From the NCBI GenBank assembly GCA_050247435.1, contig JBFWUF010000024.1:1-64000 (forward strand): 64,000 nucleotides of DNA, in the 5' to 3' direction. Made by a program: the position numbers and the translations under genes. Each line of letters opens with the position of its first letter. The first letter of the stretch is position 1. The notes under the pieces are model-generated. The model had not been told where the DNA came from. It did no database searches and saw only the letters and a program-made list of their open reading frames with translations. This document shows positions 15,270 to 23,660 of this stretch, one piece after another. This DNA is from JAJVID01 sp050247435 (GTDB lineage Bacteria > Acidobacteriota > Blastocatellia > RBC074).

Positions 15270-16253
15270 CTACTCGGGCTGTGGTCTGAACATTCCACTA
15301 GCCTTCTTTCCTATCTGATCCGACAAAGCAAAAATGGTCTTCAAGGGAATAAAACCCAGGAGGCGATGGTCGCCGACGGCTTTCAGTCCGGCTGAAGCCA
15401 TGCAACCGCATTGCGAGCAATCCGGCTTACCGCCGAACTGGCAAGGGGTGATTCTCCCCTTGAGATCAGCCGTCAGGCTCAAGGTCGTGCGGGAGAATAT
15501 GCATTCATCCGGTGATTTCGGGGGGGCGAGGTATCCTTTGATGACAGAATCAGGCAAAGTCAGTTTAGGGAATTTCGGTCGTAATTCGGCAAGCTCCGTC
15601 AACACTTTTTTGCGTTCTTGCGGCGAGAGTATTTCTTCTCCCCCGGCGCCGACCTGGGGCGTAAACAAGCTGAACCATATCTGTCTTACTTCCTGCTTGC
15701 TCGACCAGAAGGATATGAATTCTTCGAGATAGTTTGGGCGGCCGGCCATCTGGGCAGTGATTGTGCAATGAACGGTGATTTGGTGCCCGACTATGTTTTT
15801 CAATATCCGGTCGTAGGTGGCCGGAGATCTCCTGACATCGTGTTCCGCCTGAAGCCCGTCTATGGAAACCGCAAGGTGCAAGTCGTTGATTTGACTCCAG
15901 GCCTTTGGAATCTCGCGGACGGCGCTGGTCACAAGTTGGACTGCTATGCCCATGCTGCTCAACTGCGGCAGCAAAATGTCCAGCTCGCGGAAACGCACGA
16001 GGGGTTCCCCTCCAACGATGGAAATGTGGAGGGGGCGGTGGCGGCGGGCAAGGGCCAGGACTCCATCAACTAACTGTTCGCCTTTGTAATCCGAGAGGGT
16101 TCTGAGCGGGCCGAGTTGGTGTAGATGCTCAGGCTCATAAGCGTAACAGCCTGGGCAGCGGAGCGGGCATTCGCGCGTGATTTCAATTGAGAGCGACGGA
16201 TGATACCCCTGTAAAATTCGCCCCCAGGCTCTAAAGACATCCTTTTTCTTCAT
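15270..16253 (-). CDS. Radical SAM protein with C-terminal Cys cluster
   Basis: Start set at ATG 16253, which has AAAGGAG four bases upstream; the longer frame to 16310 has no binding site. The 327-residue protein carries ITRECPLRCPGCYAYEPEH, the CxxxCxxC motif that ligates the [4Fe-4S] cluster for SAM cleavage, and SIVGGEPLVRF, the GGE motif. The partial TIM barrel continues to ~residue 250. The tail holds PDECIFSRTTLSLTADLKGR and CQFGGKPDCSQCGCMAS, a SPASM/twitch-like set of extra cysteines. The substrate is unknown. No precursor-peptide gene is visible nearby. The next gene downstream is the 271-residue winged-helix-like protein. Confidence 0.85.
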   Translation of the reverse strand: MKKKDVFRAWGRILQGYHPSLSIEITRECPLRCPGCYAYEPEHLHQLGPLRTLSDYKGEQLVDGVLALARRHRPLHISIVGGEPLVRFRELDILLPQLSSMGIAVQLVTSAVREIPKAWSQINDLHLAVSIDGLQAEHDVRRSPATYDRILKNIVGHQITVHCTITAQMAGRPNYLEEFISFWSSKQEVRQIWFSLFTPQVGAGGEEILSPQERKKVLTELAELRPKFPKLTLPDSVIKGYLAPPKSPDECIFSRTTLSLTADLKGRITPCQFGGKPDCSQCGCMASAGLKAVGDHRLLGFIPLKTIFALSDQIGKKASGMFRPQPE

Positions 16254-16354
16254 TTGACTCCTTTTGTTTATGTCCCGCGCCATAAACTCATCAATGTTGA
16301 AGGATGTCAAGTTGAAATAAATTTGGGTGATTACCAGTAAAGGTGTCTTCCGGC

Positions 16355-19300
16355 TTAGGCATGTTTGCCCTGTTTTGAGTGTCTGACAATGCTTGCTATC
16401 ACGACAGCCAGTTCGGCCGGCTCGACCGGTTTGGCGATGTGCGTTTGAAATCCGGCCATCAGGGCGCGCACCCGGTCTTCAGTTCGTCCATAGGCCGTGA
16501 GCGCGACCACAGGGGTATATAAACCGCGTTCACGCTCCCATTCGCGCACACGCCGCAGCAGGCTGTAGCCGTCTTCGCCAGGCATTCCCAGATCGGTCAC
16601 TATCACGTCGGGCCGCTCACTGGCCGGCGCCTCGGTGATCATCGCATAGGCTTCGGCGGCGGAGCTTGCGGCGGTCACGTCCGCTCCATACTGCGCGAGC
16701 ACGAACATTAGTAATTCGCGCGCATCGTTTTCATCATCAACCACCAGCAGGCGCATGCCCGCAAGCGTCGCCGCTTCCTCCAGACCAGCGATTGTAACCA
16801 GTGTGTCTCCTTCCTCGCTGAGCGGCGAGGAGATGGCGCGGACTGGCAGCATGACTTTGAACGTCGCGCCCTGATCTTCGCCCGCGCTTGCCGCCTCGAC
16901 CGTTCCGCCGTGCAGTTCAACCAGATACTTGACCAGTGATAAACCGAGGCCAAGTCCGCCGTGCCTTCTCGCGCTCGAGATGTCGGCCTGGCGGGCGCGG
17001 TCAAAGACGAAGGGCAAAAAATCAGAGCTGATGCCTTTGCCGGTGTCGCTTACGGTGATGCAGACATGCGGGTCCACGCGCTCCAGGCGCACATCTACGC
17101 GGCCACCCGATGGCGTGAACTTGACCGCGTTGGAGAGCAGATTCCACGCCACTTGCTGCAATCGGCCGGGATCGCCCGTGATCTGGCCGACTTCGGGGTC
17201 AATCTCGGTTTGAAGCGAGAGGCCTTTGGCCTCTACCGCCGGGTAGATCATCTGAACCGCCTCTTGAATCACCGCAACCACGTCCACGGGCCTCACCTCG
17301 AGCTTAAGCTTGCCGCTGATGATGCGAGCCGTGTCGAGCAAATCCTCAATCAATTGCAACTGAGCCTTTCCGTTGCGCTCGATGATATCCACCGCCTGTT
17401 TGACCTTTTGGGCGTCCACCGGGCCGTAGCGCAACAGGCGCGCGTAACCGAGAATCGCGCTTAAAGGCGAGCGCAGTTCGTGCGAGACAGTGGCGAGAAA
17501 TTCATCTTTGGAGCGGTTGGCGGCCTCGGCTGTTTCGCGCGCGGCTTGCTCGCGGGCAAGCAGTTTTTCGCGTTCGGCTTCGGCTTGTTTGCGCTCCGTA
17601 ACATCCACATTGGTCCCGATCATGCGTAACGGCTTGCCAAGCGCGTCGTAAAAGATGTGGCCCATGGATTCGACCCATCTCACTTCACGGTTATCGGCGC
17701 GAACTATTCGATATGTGCTCTGCCAGCGCTGCAGCTTATTTTCCCAAGCTTCTCGTATGCTCGCTTCAGTGGCGGTAATGTCCTCCGGGTGGACGCGATC
17801 ACGCCAATCCTCATACACGCCGATTGTGGCGCTCGAAGGCCGGCCAAAGGTGGCTTTCGTCTCTTCAGTCCAGATGACCTTGCCGGTGCGAGTATCCCAA
17901 TCAAACGTCCCGATGTCGCCAGCGCGGAGCGCCAAATCCAGCCGTTCTTCGCTCGCGCGCAACCCCTTTTCCGCCCGCTTGCGCTCGGTGATGTCGGTGG
18001 CGATGCCGCAAACGGCGTAAGGCTGTCCGCTATCGTCGTAGAGCAGGAATTTCACTGCGATGAAGTAGTGCGGCCCATCGGCCAAAATTACCTGCTCTTC
18101 AAACTGAAGCGGCGTATTGGCCGCAATTACTTCCCGATCATTGGCGAGTACGCCATCGGCGATCTCCCTGGGATACAGGTCGTAATCGGTCTTGCCCTTC
18201 ACCTCATCCTCCGTCACGCCCCGCGTAACCTCGTACCCGCGGTTGACCCGCAGGTAACGTCCCTCGAGGTCTTTGACAAAGATGACGGAGGATGAATTGT
18301 CGAGGATGGCGCGCAGTTGCGCCTCGTTCGCCCGCAACTTCTCTTCCGCGCGTTTGCGCGCCGTGATGTCCTGAATGTTGGCGACCGTGTGCAGCGGCTG
18401 TCCCTCGGAGTCGCGGATGACCCGCCAGTTGATCAACACCCAGATGGGCGAGCCGTCTTTCCGCACGTAACGCTTTTCAATGCTGTATTCGTCAGTCTCG
18501 CCGGTGAAGGATGAATCCAACGTAACGGCGCTTAGCTCGCGGTCGTCGGGATGAGTCACTTCGTGGAGGGTTAGCTGGAGCATTTCCTGTTCAGAATAAC
18601 CCAGCATTTGACAGAGCTTGCGATTGACGCGGAGGTAGTTGCCGCCAGGCGAGACTTGCGTCATGCCGATGGCCGACAGGTCAAACAACGAACGGAACTC
18701 CTGCTCGCTTCTGCGCAACTCCTCTTGCGCACGGCGGCGCTCGGTCACATCGCGCTGCGTGGCGACGAAGTGCGTCACTTGGCCACGCTCGTCGCGCACC
18801 GGGCCGACGCTCCATTCGATGAAAAACTCCGAGCCATCCTTGCGGTAATTGACCGTCTCGCCGAAGAAGATACGGCCCCGTGCGCAATCTTCGCGCAATC
18901 GGTCGAGCACGGCGGGGTCGGTCTTCGGGCCTTGCAGGATGCGCGGCGTTTTGCCGATCACGTCTTCGGGCGCATAGCCGGTCATCTTCGTGAAGGCTGG
19001 ATTGATATACACGATTTGCGGGCCGGGCCGGTCGAGTTGCGCCGTCGTTATGATGACCGATTCGTTACTTTGCTCAATCGCCGTTTTAAGCAACCGCAAC
19101 TGCTCTTCGGCTTGTTTTGGGGAGGGGGGCGCAGGTTGTGGCGCATCGCGCATCGCGCCCGCGCCAACCCCGGCGGCCTGTCGCGCCTCTTTGGCCATCT
19201 CGCTGCCAAACGGCATGGACGCCATCGCTTGCCGCCGCTCATCGGCTGTCTCGATGGCATGGCTTACGGCGCGGAGCAGCTCTTCTCCCCGAGCGCGATT

Positions 19301-19663
19301 CTTTTCGAGGCAATCGTGCGCGCCGCTCTTCATCATCTCGACCGCCAGCCGCGTGTCGCCCACGCCAATCAACGCAACCATGCCGCAAGCCAACGATTCG
19401 CTTTCGGCGGTAAATCGCTTGATCGCTTCCAGGCCCGGCATATCAGGCAAATCGTGATTGACAATCACGCAATCCGGCGAGCGCTCACGGCGCAACTCAA
19501 TCGCGCGGGCGCCGGTTTCCGCTTCGATGACGGAATACCGCGCCGCCCGGTTGCCCCAAAGAGTCTCCCGCAGAAGGGCGCGGTCTTCCGGCGCGCCGTC
19601 CACAATCAGCACAGTCAATTGTCGTTTATTCATAGGCGCCGCCGGCGGCGCAGAAGCCGTCAT
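16355..19663 (-). CDS. Hybrid sensor kinase: pseudo-receiver, four PAS, HisKA/HATPase, receiver
   Basis: The 1102-residue protein has no clear membrane segment, so it is probably cytosolic. Residues ~15-138 form a receiver-like domain that has lost key residues: VDGAPED replaces the VDD acidic pair and Asn69 (VNHDLPDMPG) is at the phospho-Asp position. PAS domains follow at about 193-315, 322-440, 447-567 and 574-695, several ending in the typical DITERKRAE linker. The kinase core has VSHELRSPLSAILGYARLL and an ATPase domain with GLGLGLSLVKYLVELHGGTV. The C-terminal receiver is intact (VVDDEND, VTDLGMPGEDG, VALTAYG, AKP). The upstream membrane-protein gene ends 6 bases before its start. Confidence 0.92.
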   Translation of the reverse strand: MTASAPPAAPMNKRQLTVLIVDGAPEDRALLRETLWGNRAARYSVIEAETGARAIELRRERSPDCVIVNHDLPDMPGLEAIKRFTAESESLACGMVALIGVGDTRLAVEMMKSGAHDCLEKNRARGEELLRAVSHAIETADERRQAMASMPFGSEMAKEARQAAGVGAGAMRDAPQPAPPSPKQAEEQLRLLKTAIEQSNESVIITTAQLDRPGPQIVYINPAFTKMTGYAPEDVIGKTPRILQGPKTDPAVLDRLREDCARGRIFFGETVNYRKDGSEFFIEWSVGPVRDERGQVTHFVATQRDVTERRRAQEELRRSEQEFRSLFDLSAIGMTQVSPGGNYLRVNRKLCQMLGYSEQEMLQLTLHEVTHPDDRELSAVTLDSSFTGETDEYSIEKRYVRKDGSPIWVLINWRVIRDSEGQPLHTVANIQDITARKRAEEKLRANEAQLRAILDNSSSVIFVKDLEGRYLRVNRGYEVTRGVTEDEVKGKTDYDLYPREIADGVLANDREVIAANTPLQFEEQVILADGPHYFIAVKFLLYDDSGQPYAVCGIATDITERKRAEKGLRASEERLDLALRAGDIGTFDWDTRTGKVIWTEETKATFGRPSSATIGVYEDWRDRVHPEDITATEASIREAWENKLQRWQSTYRIVRADNREVRWVESMGHIFYDALGKPLRMIGTNVDVTERKQAEAEREKLLAREQAARETAEAANRSKDEFLATVSHELRSPLSAILGYARLLRYGPVDAQKVKQAVDIIERNGKAQLQLIEDLLDTARIISGKLKLEVRPVDVVAVIQEAVQMIYPAVEAKGLSLQTEIDPEVGQITGDPGRLQQVAWNLLSNAVKFTPSGGRVDVRLERVDPHVCITVSDTGKGISSDFLPFVFDRARQADISSARRHGGLGLGLSLVKYLVELHGGTVEAASAGEDQGATFKVMLPVRAISSPLSEEGDTLVTIAGLEEAATLAGMRLLVVDDENDARELLMFVLAQYGADVTAASSAAEAYAMITEAPASERPDVIVTDLGMPGEDGYSLLRRVREWERERGLYTPVVALTAYGRTEDRVRALMAGFQTHIAKPVEPAELAVVIASIVRHSKQGKHA

Positions 19664-19669
19664 TCACTT

Positions 19670-19951
19670 TCAAAACACAACCTGATCGGCAACCGGTTGT
19701 TCGTGGCCGTTATGCCGCGCCGGGATGTAATCTTCCGCCTCTCTATCTCCGCGCAGCATACGTATGCCAAGCGGTATCCCAACAGCAATGCTTCCCAAAA
19801 AGATAGACCAGCCGAGGCGGTTTCGCAGCCGCTCACTGATTGAATCGGTCAGGAGCAGACCCAGCCCGAAACCAGACGCAAAACGCAATGCTCCGACCAC
19901 GGCGACATCTGTTAGCGAGAAACTAATTTCATTCCATTTTAGTTCGTTCAT
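19670..19951 (-). CDS. Small inner-membrane protein (hypothetical)
   Basis: Start placed at ATG 19951 because AGGAGGGAAT immediately precedes it; a longer frame reaches 20008 without a binding site. The 93-residue product has two predicted membrane segments (VAVVGALRFASGFGLGLLLT and LGWSIFLGSIAVGIPLGIRM) and a hydrophilic tail. No family is recognised. Its stop lies just before the hybrid kinase start, so the two are probably one transcript. Confidence 0.65.
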   Translation of the reverse strand: MNELKWNEISFSLTDVAVVGALRFASGFGLGLLLTDSISERLRNRLGWSIFLGSIAVGIPLGIRMLRGDREAEDYIPARHNGHEQPVADQVVF

Positions 19952-20067
19952 ATTCCCTCCTTTTTTCGCTCTCCACGCAAGTAGCTCGATACCCGAATAT
20001 CCACGCATTTATCGTGCAAAACCATCGTCGCATGAAATTACGGGTAATGGGGCAATGGGGTGGGATT

Positions 20068-20161
20068 AGCCACGAATGAACACGAATAAACACAAATAGG
20101 CGTCGGTTGTCAGTTCTGAGTTTTTTACTCCATTCGTGATAATTCGTGTTCATTCGTGGCT
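20068..20161. repeat. Inverted repeat of the CACGAATGAACACGAAT family
   Basis: AGCCACGAATGAACACGAAT at 20068-20087 is the exact reverse complement of 20142-20161. Related copies lie at 51077-51182 and, more distantly, 31735-31804. All are extragenic. The 503-base gap from 19952 to 20454 holds this repeat and the promoter element at 20269-20386, and no gene that I can see. Confidence 0.8.
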
Positions 20162-20268
20162 GAAATTTCCCTCCTCATTTATCCACCACCAAATTACGAA
20201 TGAGGCGGGTAGGTTGAATAGCACGCTTCCGAACCACTCCTGGCCTGGTTAAGCGCGTACTCGATAAT

Positions 20269-20386
20269 GGGATTCGCCAGTCCCAGAAGCGCACACTGCG
20301 ACGCCTGGCTCTTCCGGCTCGGAGCGGATCAACCCAAGTGAAGTAAACGATTTAGGCTTTCGGATCAGGTGGCACGCTGTTTGGTT
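20269..20386 (+). promoter_or_regulatory. Conserved upstream element plus sigma-54-like promoter (copy 2)
   Basis: The 32-base block at 20269-20300 matches 6833-6864 at 28 positions, including a 12-base run AGAAGCGCACACT/GGAAGCGCACACT region. TGGCACG follows at 20371-20377 with TTTGG after it. The spacing from block to TGGCACG (102) is nearly the same as in copy 1 (101). The gene for the NTF2-like protein starts 69 bases downstream and is followed by an ADOP permease. An enhancer-plus-sigma-54 layout is inferred; the -12 GC is not intact. Confidence 0.5.
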
Positions 20387-20454
20387 AGCCGAACGGCAAG
20401 CTTCCATGTGGCTTTTGGCGCGTCGTAACCGAAATAGCGAAAGGAGAATTCAAA

Positions 20455-20958
20455 GTGAAGACTCAATCTCGATTGGTTTTGTTCATCGTGTTGTTGCTTG
20501 CCGCCGCGTTCGATGCGCGAGCGCAGCAAGCGCCGCAATCCTCTGGGGGAATGGCTGTGGCGAAACCGGCTGGCGCTTCAGAAGCCGATCTGGCCGCGAT
20601 CAAACAGACCGCGCTCGATTACATCGAAGGGTATTACGAAGGCAACGGCGAGCGAATGGAGCGCGCGCTGCACCCAGAACTGGCCAAACGCATTGTTCAC
20701 ACCGATCCGAAATCCGGCCGCAGCCGGTTGGATCAGATGAGCGCGATGACGCTGGCGCTGGGCACGCGGGCGCGCGCCTCAAGGCCCACTCCGAAAGAGA
20801 AGCGGCAGAACGATGTGACCGTGCTCGACGTCTTTGAAAACGCGGCAAGCGTGAAGATTGTGGCGGCGGATTGGATTGATTATCTGCACGTGGCGAAATT
20901 CAACGGGCGCTGGGTGATCGTCAATGTGCTGTGGGAATTGAAACCGCAACAGAAGTAA
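20455..20958 (+). CDS. Secreted NTF2-like (lumazine-binding type) protein
   Basis: GTG start with AGGAG 9 bases upstream. The 167-residue protein has a signal peptide (MKTQSRLVLFIVLLLAAAF, cleavage near ARAQ). An NTF2-like fold follows: ALDYIEGYYEGNGERMERAL and HPELAKRI in the first helices, then strands ending VAKFNGRWVIVNVLWELKP. This is the pattern of the putative lumazine-binding group, whose ligands are unknown for most members. The permease gene 100 bases downstream probably shares its transcript, which suggests an accessory periplasmic role for the transporter. Confidence 0.8.
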   Translation: MKTQSRLVLFIVLLLAAAFDARAQQAPQSSGGMAVAKPAGASEADLAAIKQTALDYIEGYYEGNGERMERALHPELAKRIVHTDPKSGRSRLDQMSAMTLALGTRARASRPTPKEKRQNDVTVLDVFENAASVKIVAADWIDYLHVAKFNGRWVIVNVLWELKPQQK

Positions 20959-21041
20959 TGTCCGACAAGCTGCCAGCTTGTCGTTGCTTCCGAGACAAGC
21001 TGACTCACAAAGCCTTCGACAAGCTGGCAGCTTGTCGGACA
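20959..21041. repeat. Nested palindromes between NTF2-like and permease genes
   Basis: The 25-base segment at 20959-20983 (GACAAGCTGCCAGCTTGTC core, itself a palindrome) is the exact reverse complement of 21017-21041. A half copy, GAGACAAGCTGA, sits in the spacer. The region interrupts any N-terminal extension of the permease frame and can fold into alternative hairpins that could tune expression between the two genes. Confidence 0.75.
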
Positions 21042-21059
21042 TGTTTCGAGGAGATAGTT

Positions 21060-23492
21060 ATGGAGACATTGTGGCAAGACCTGCGGCAAGGCGCGCGTTC
21101 GTTGTTCAAACAACCTACTTTCACGGTCGTGGCGGTGATCGCGCTGGCGCTGGGCATCGGCGCGAACACCGCGATCTTCAGCGTGGTAGACGCCGTGTTG
21201 TTGCGCGCTTTGCCTTACCGCGACGCCGACCGGCTGGTGACGGTTTGGGAACACAATAAGACTCGCGGCAATACGCAGAACGTGATCAACCTGGGCAACT
21301 TCTTCGACTGGAAAAGTCAGAACCGCGTCTTTGAAGACATGGCGACCTTCTTCGACATGGCCGCCAATCTGACGAGCGGCGGCGAGCCGGAAGAGATTCC
21401 ATCGCAGATCGCCACGCCCAATCTCTTCAATATTCTCGGCGTGAATCCAATGATGGGACGCGCCTTCAACGAGGACGACGGCAAACCGGGGGCGCCGCGC
21501 GTAGTCGCGCTCAGCTTCGGTTTGTGGCAGCGGCGATTCGGCGGCGACCCGCAGATCATCGGGCGCAAGCTGATCCTGAATGGCGCCGAAACCACGGTCG
21601 TTGGCGTGATGCCGGCGGATTTCAACTGGCACGTCAAAGGCGGCTCGATGACGCGCAAGATGGCCGAGATGTGGTCGCCGTGGCAGATCGAAGAATCAAT
21701 GAAGCAACGGCGTGGCCGCTTCGCCAGCGCTGTCGCGAGGCTCAAACCCGGCGTCAGCTTCGAGCAGGCGCAGGCCGAGATGAACGTCATCAGCGGTCAA
21801 TCAGAACGCGCCTATGATTTCAACGCCAACTGGGGCGTGACTGTCGTGCCGTTGCGCAAGCAGTTCACGGGCGAAATTCGGCTGGCGCTGCTGGTGCTGC
21901 TCGGCGCGGTCGGGATGGTGCTGTTGATCGCGTGCGCTAATGTCGCCAACCTGCTGTTGGTGCGGGCGGCGGGGCGTCAGCGGGAAATGGCCGTGCGGGC
22001 GGCGTTGGGCGCGGGACGTTGGCGCATCGTCAGGCAATTGCTGACTGAGAGTTTGCTGCTTGCCGGATTGAGTGGTCTGGCCGGACTGGCTCTGGCGTGG
22101 CGCCTCACCGACCTGCTGGTTTCGCTCGCTCCGCCCGATCTGCTCAATCTGCCACAGGTGAAGATCAATGGGGCGGTGCTTGGCTTCACGCTGGGAATTT
22201 CGTTGCTGACCGGCGTTATCTTCGGCGTCGCTCCCGCATTCGAGGCCACGCGGCTCAACCTGACCGAATCGCTCAAGGAAGGCGGAAAGAACATTGGAGG
22301 CAGCATGCGCAGCCACCGGCTGCGAAATTCGCTGGTCGTCGCTGAGATCGCGCTGGCGCTCGTCCTGCTTGTCTGCGCCGGGTTGCTGATCCGTAGCTTC
22401 ACCCGGCTGCAGGGGGTTGATCCGGGCTTTAACACAAAAAACATACTGACGATGCGAGTGGGATTGCCAGGACGAAAGTACGACACCGACCAGAAACGAA
22501 TTGATTTTTTCCGGCGGGCCATAGCGCAGATGCAATCGTTGCCCGGCGTCGAATCCGCTGGGGCAGTCAGTTTCCTGCCGTTCGCCTCGCCGCACGCGGG
22601 CACGCTGGTGGAGATCGAAGGCCGTCCGAAGGCTCCGCCAGGACAGGGGTTGAGCACTGGCGTGATGGTGACCGACGTGAACTACTTCCGCACGATGCAG
22701 GTCCCACTCAAGCGAGGCCGGCTCTTCACCGACCAGGAGGCGGCCCAGATGCGCCACGTCGTGATCGTCAACGAGGCGTTCGCGCGCGTGAATTTCCCAG
22801 GCGAAGACCCGCTCGGCAAACGAGTGGTGATTTACATGAAAAATGACAACCAGCCCTGCGAGATCATCGGCGTCGTCGGCGACTCGAAGCACATGAACCT
22901 GGACGCCGAGGTCAAGCCGATGTCCTACTGGCCGCATCCGGAGCTGACTTACTCCGGGATGACGTTCGTCATTCGCACCCAGGGTGAGTCGGCCGCTGTC
23001 GCTAACGCCGCGCGCAACGTCATCAGCGCGCTCGATCCGGAACAGCCTGTCGCCGACGTTCGGACGATGGAGAGCCTGATTGGGACCTCGGTCGCGCGGG
23101 CGCGCTTTAACACGCTGCTCCTGACAATCTTTGCGATGGTGGCGTTGCTGCTCGCCAGCGTGGGGATTTACGGAGTGATGGCTTATTCGGTCGCGCAGCG
23201 CACGCACGAAATCGGAGTGCGGATGGCTCTGGGCGCGCGCGCGAGTGACGTGCTGCGGTTGGTCGTCAGAAGAGGAATGATGTTGGCGCTCGGCGGCGTG
23301 GCGCTCGGCGTGGCCGCATCGTTCGCACTGACGAGGTTGATGGCGACTTTGCTGTTTAACGTAAGCGCGACCGATCCGCTGACTTTCATCGGCATCCCGT
23401 TGTTGCTGGCGTTCGTGGCGTTGCTGGCTTGTTTGATTCCCGCGCGCCGCGCGTCGAAAGTGGATCCGATGGTGGCGCTCAGATACGAGTAA
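21060..23492 (+). CDS. ADOP-family duplicated permease
   Basis: Start set at ATG 21060 (METLWQDLRQGARSLFKQPT), with GAGGAG about 7 bases upstream. The open frame runs back to 20931 but that part is encoded by palindromic repeats. The 810-residue protein has two MacB/FtsX halves: ALGIGANTAIFSVVDAVLLR near the N-terminus, a middle block LLIACANVANLLLVRAAGRQ with REMAVRAALGAGR, and the final THEIGVRMALGA block ending KVDPMVALRYE. No ATPase is adjacent. It follows a secreted NTF2-like protein, an arrangement not shared by the other permeases here. Substrate unknown. Confidence 0.93.
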   Translation: METLWQDLRQGARSLFKQPTFTVVAVIALALGIGANTAIFSVVDAVLLRALPYRDADRLVTVWEHNKTRGNTQNVINLGNFFDWKSQNRVFEDMATFFDMAANLTSGGEPEEIPSQIATPNLFNILGVNPMMGRAFNEDDGKPGAPRVVALSFGLWQRRFGGDPQIIGRKLILNGAETTVVGVMPADFNWHVKGGSMTRKMAEMWSPWQIEESMKQRRGRFASAVARLKPGVSFEQAQAEMNVISGQSERAYDFNANWGVTVVPLRKQFTGEIRLALLVLLGAVGMVLLIACANVANLLLVRAAGRQREMAVRAALGAGRWRIVRQLLTESLLLAGLSGLAGLALAWRLTDLLVSLAPPDLLNLPQVKINGAVLGFTLGISLLTGVIFGVAPAFEATRLNLTESLKEGGKNIGGSMRSHRLRNSLVVAEIALALVLLVCAGLLIRSFTRLQGVDPGFNTKNILTMRVGLPGRKYDTDQKRIDFFRRAIAQMQSLPGVESAGAVSFLPFASPHAGTLVEIEGRPKAPPGQGLSTGVMVTDVNYFRTMQVPLKRGRLFTDQEAAQMRHVVIVNEAFARVNFPGEDPLGKRVVIYMKNDNQPCEIIGVVGDSKHMNLDAEVKPMSYWPHPELTYSGMTFVIRTQGESAAVANAARNVISALDPEQPVADVRTMESLIGTSVARARFNTLLLTIFAMVALLLASVGIYGVMAYSVAQRTHEIGVRMALGARASDVLRLVVRRGMMLALGGVALGVAASFALTRLMATLLFNVSATDPLTFIGIPLLLAFVALLACLIPARRASKVDPMVALRYE

Positions 23493-23518
23493 CTGCCGAA
23501 TTCAGAGGACGCGCCGAA

Positions 23519-23618
23519 CCTGGGTACGCATCGCTTCCAGCGTGCTATTGGCAATAGGTCTATTTTCCTTTCAATCAGACTATTGCCGAGAGCACGCTGG
23601 AAGCGATGCGTACCCAGG
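23519..23618. repeat. Perfect 28-bp inverted repeat downstream of permease
   Basis: Arms 23519-23546 and 23591-23618 are exact reverse complements (CCTGGGTACGCATCGCTTCC...), separated by 44 bases that contain a smaller hairpin (ATTGGCAATAG / CTATTGCC). It can serve as a terminator-like structure. It resembles an extragenic mobile palindrome more than a simple intrinsic terminator because no T run follows. Confidence 0.75.
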
Positions 23619-23660
23619 GTCAGCCTATTCAGATCTGCATCCTTGTAGGAGTTGATCGTT

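Noticed and set aside
18608..19843. 411-codon plus-strand frame
   Set aside because: It lies antisense to the hybrid kinase, whose PAS, HisKA and receiver motifs are clear. Long antisense frames are common in high-GC DNA.
20931..21059. N-terminal extension of the permease frame
   Set aside because: This part is encoded by a nested palindrome and has no family similarity; ATG 21060 has a good ribosome binding site and the family N-terminus.
21801..23207. 468-codon minus-strand frame
   Set aside because: It is antisense to an ADOP permease with full family motifs and has no start signal.
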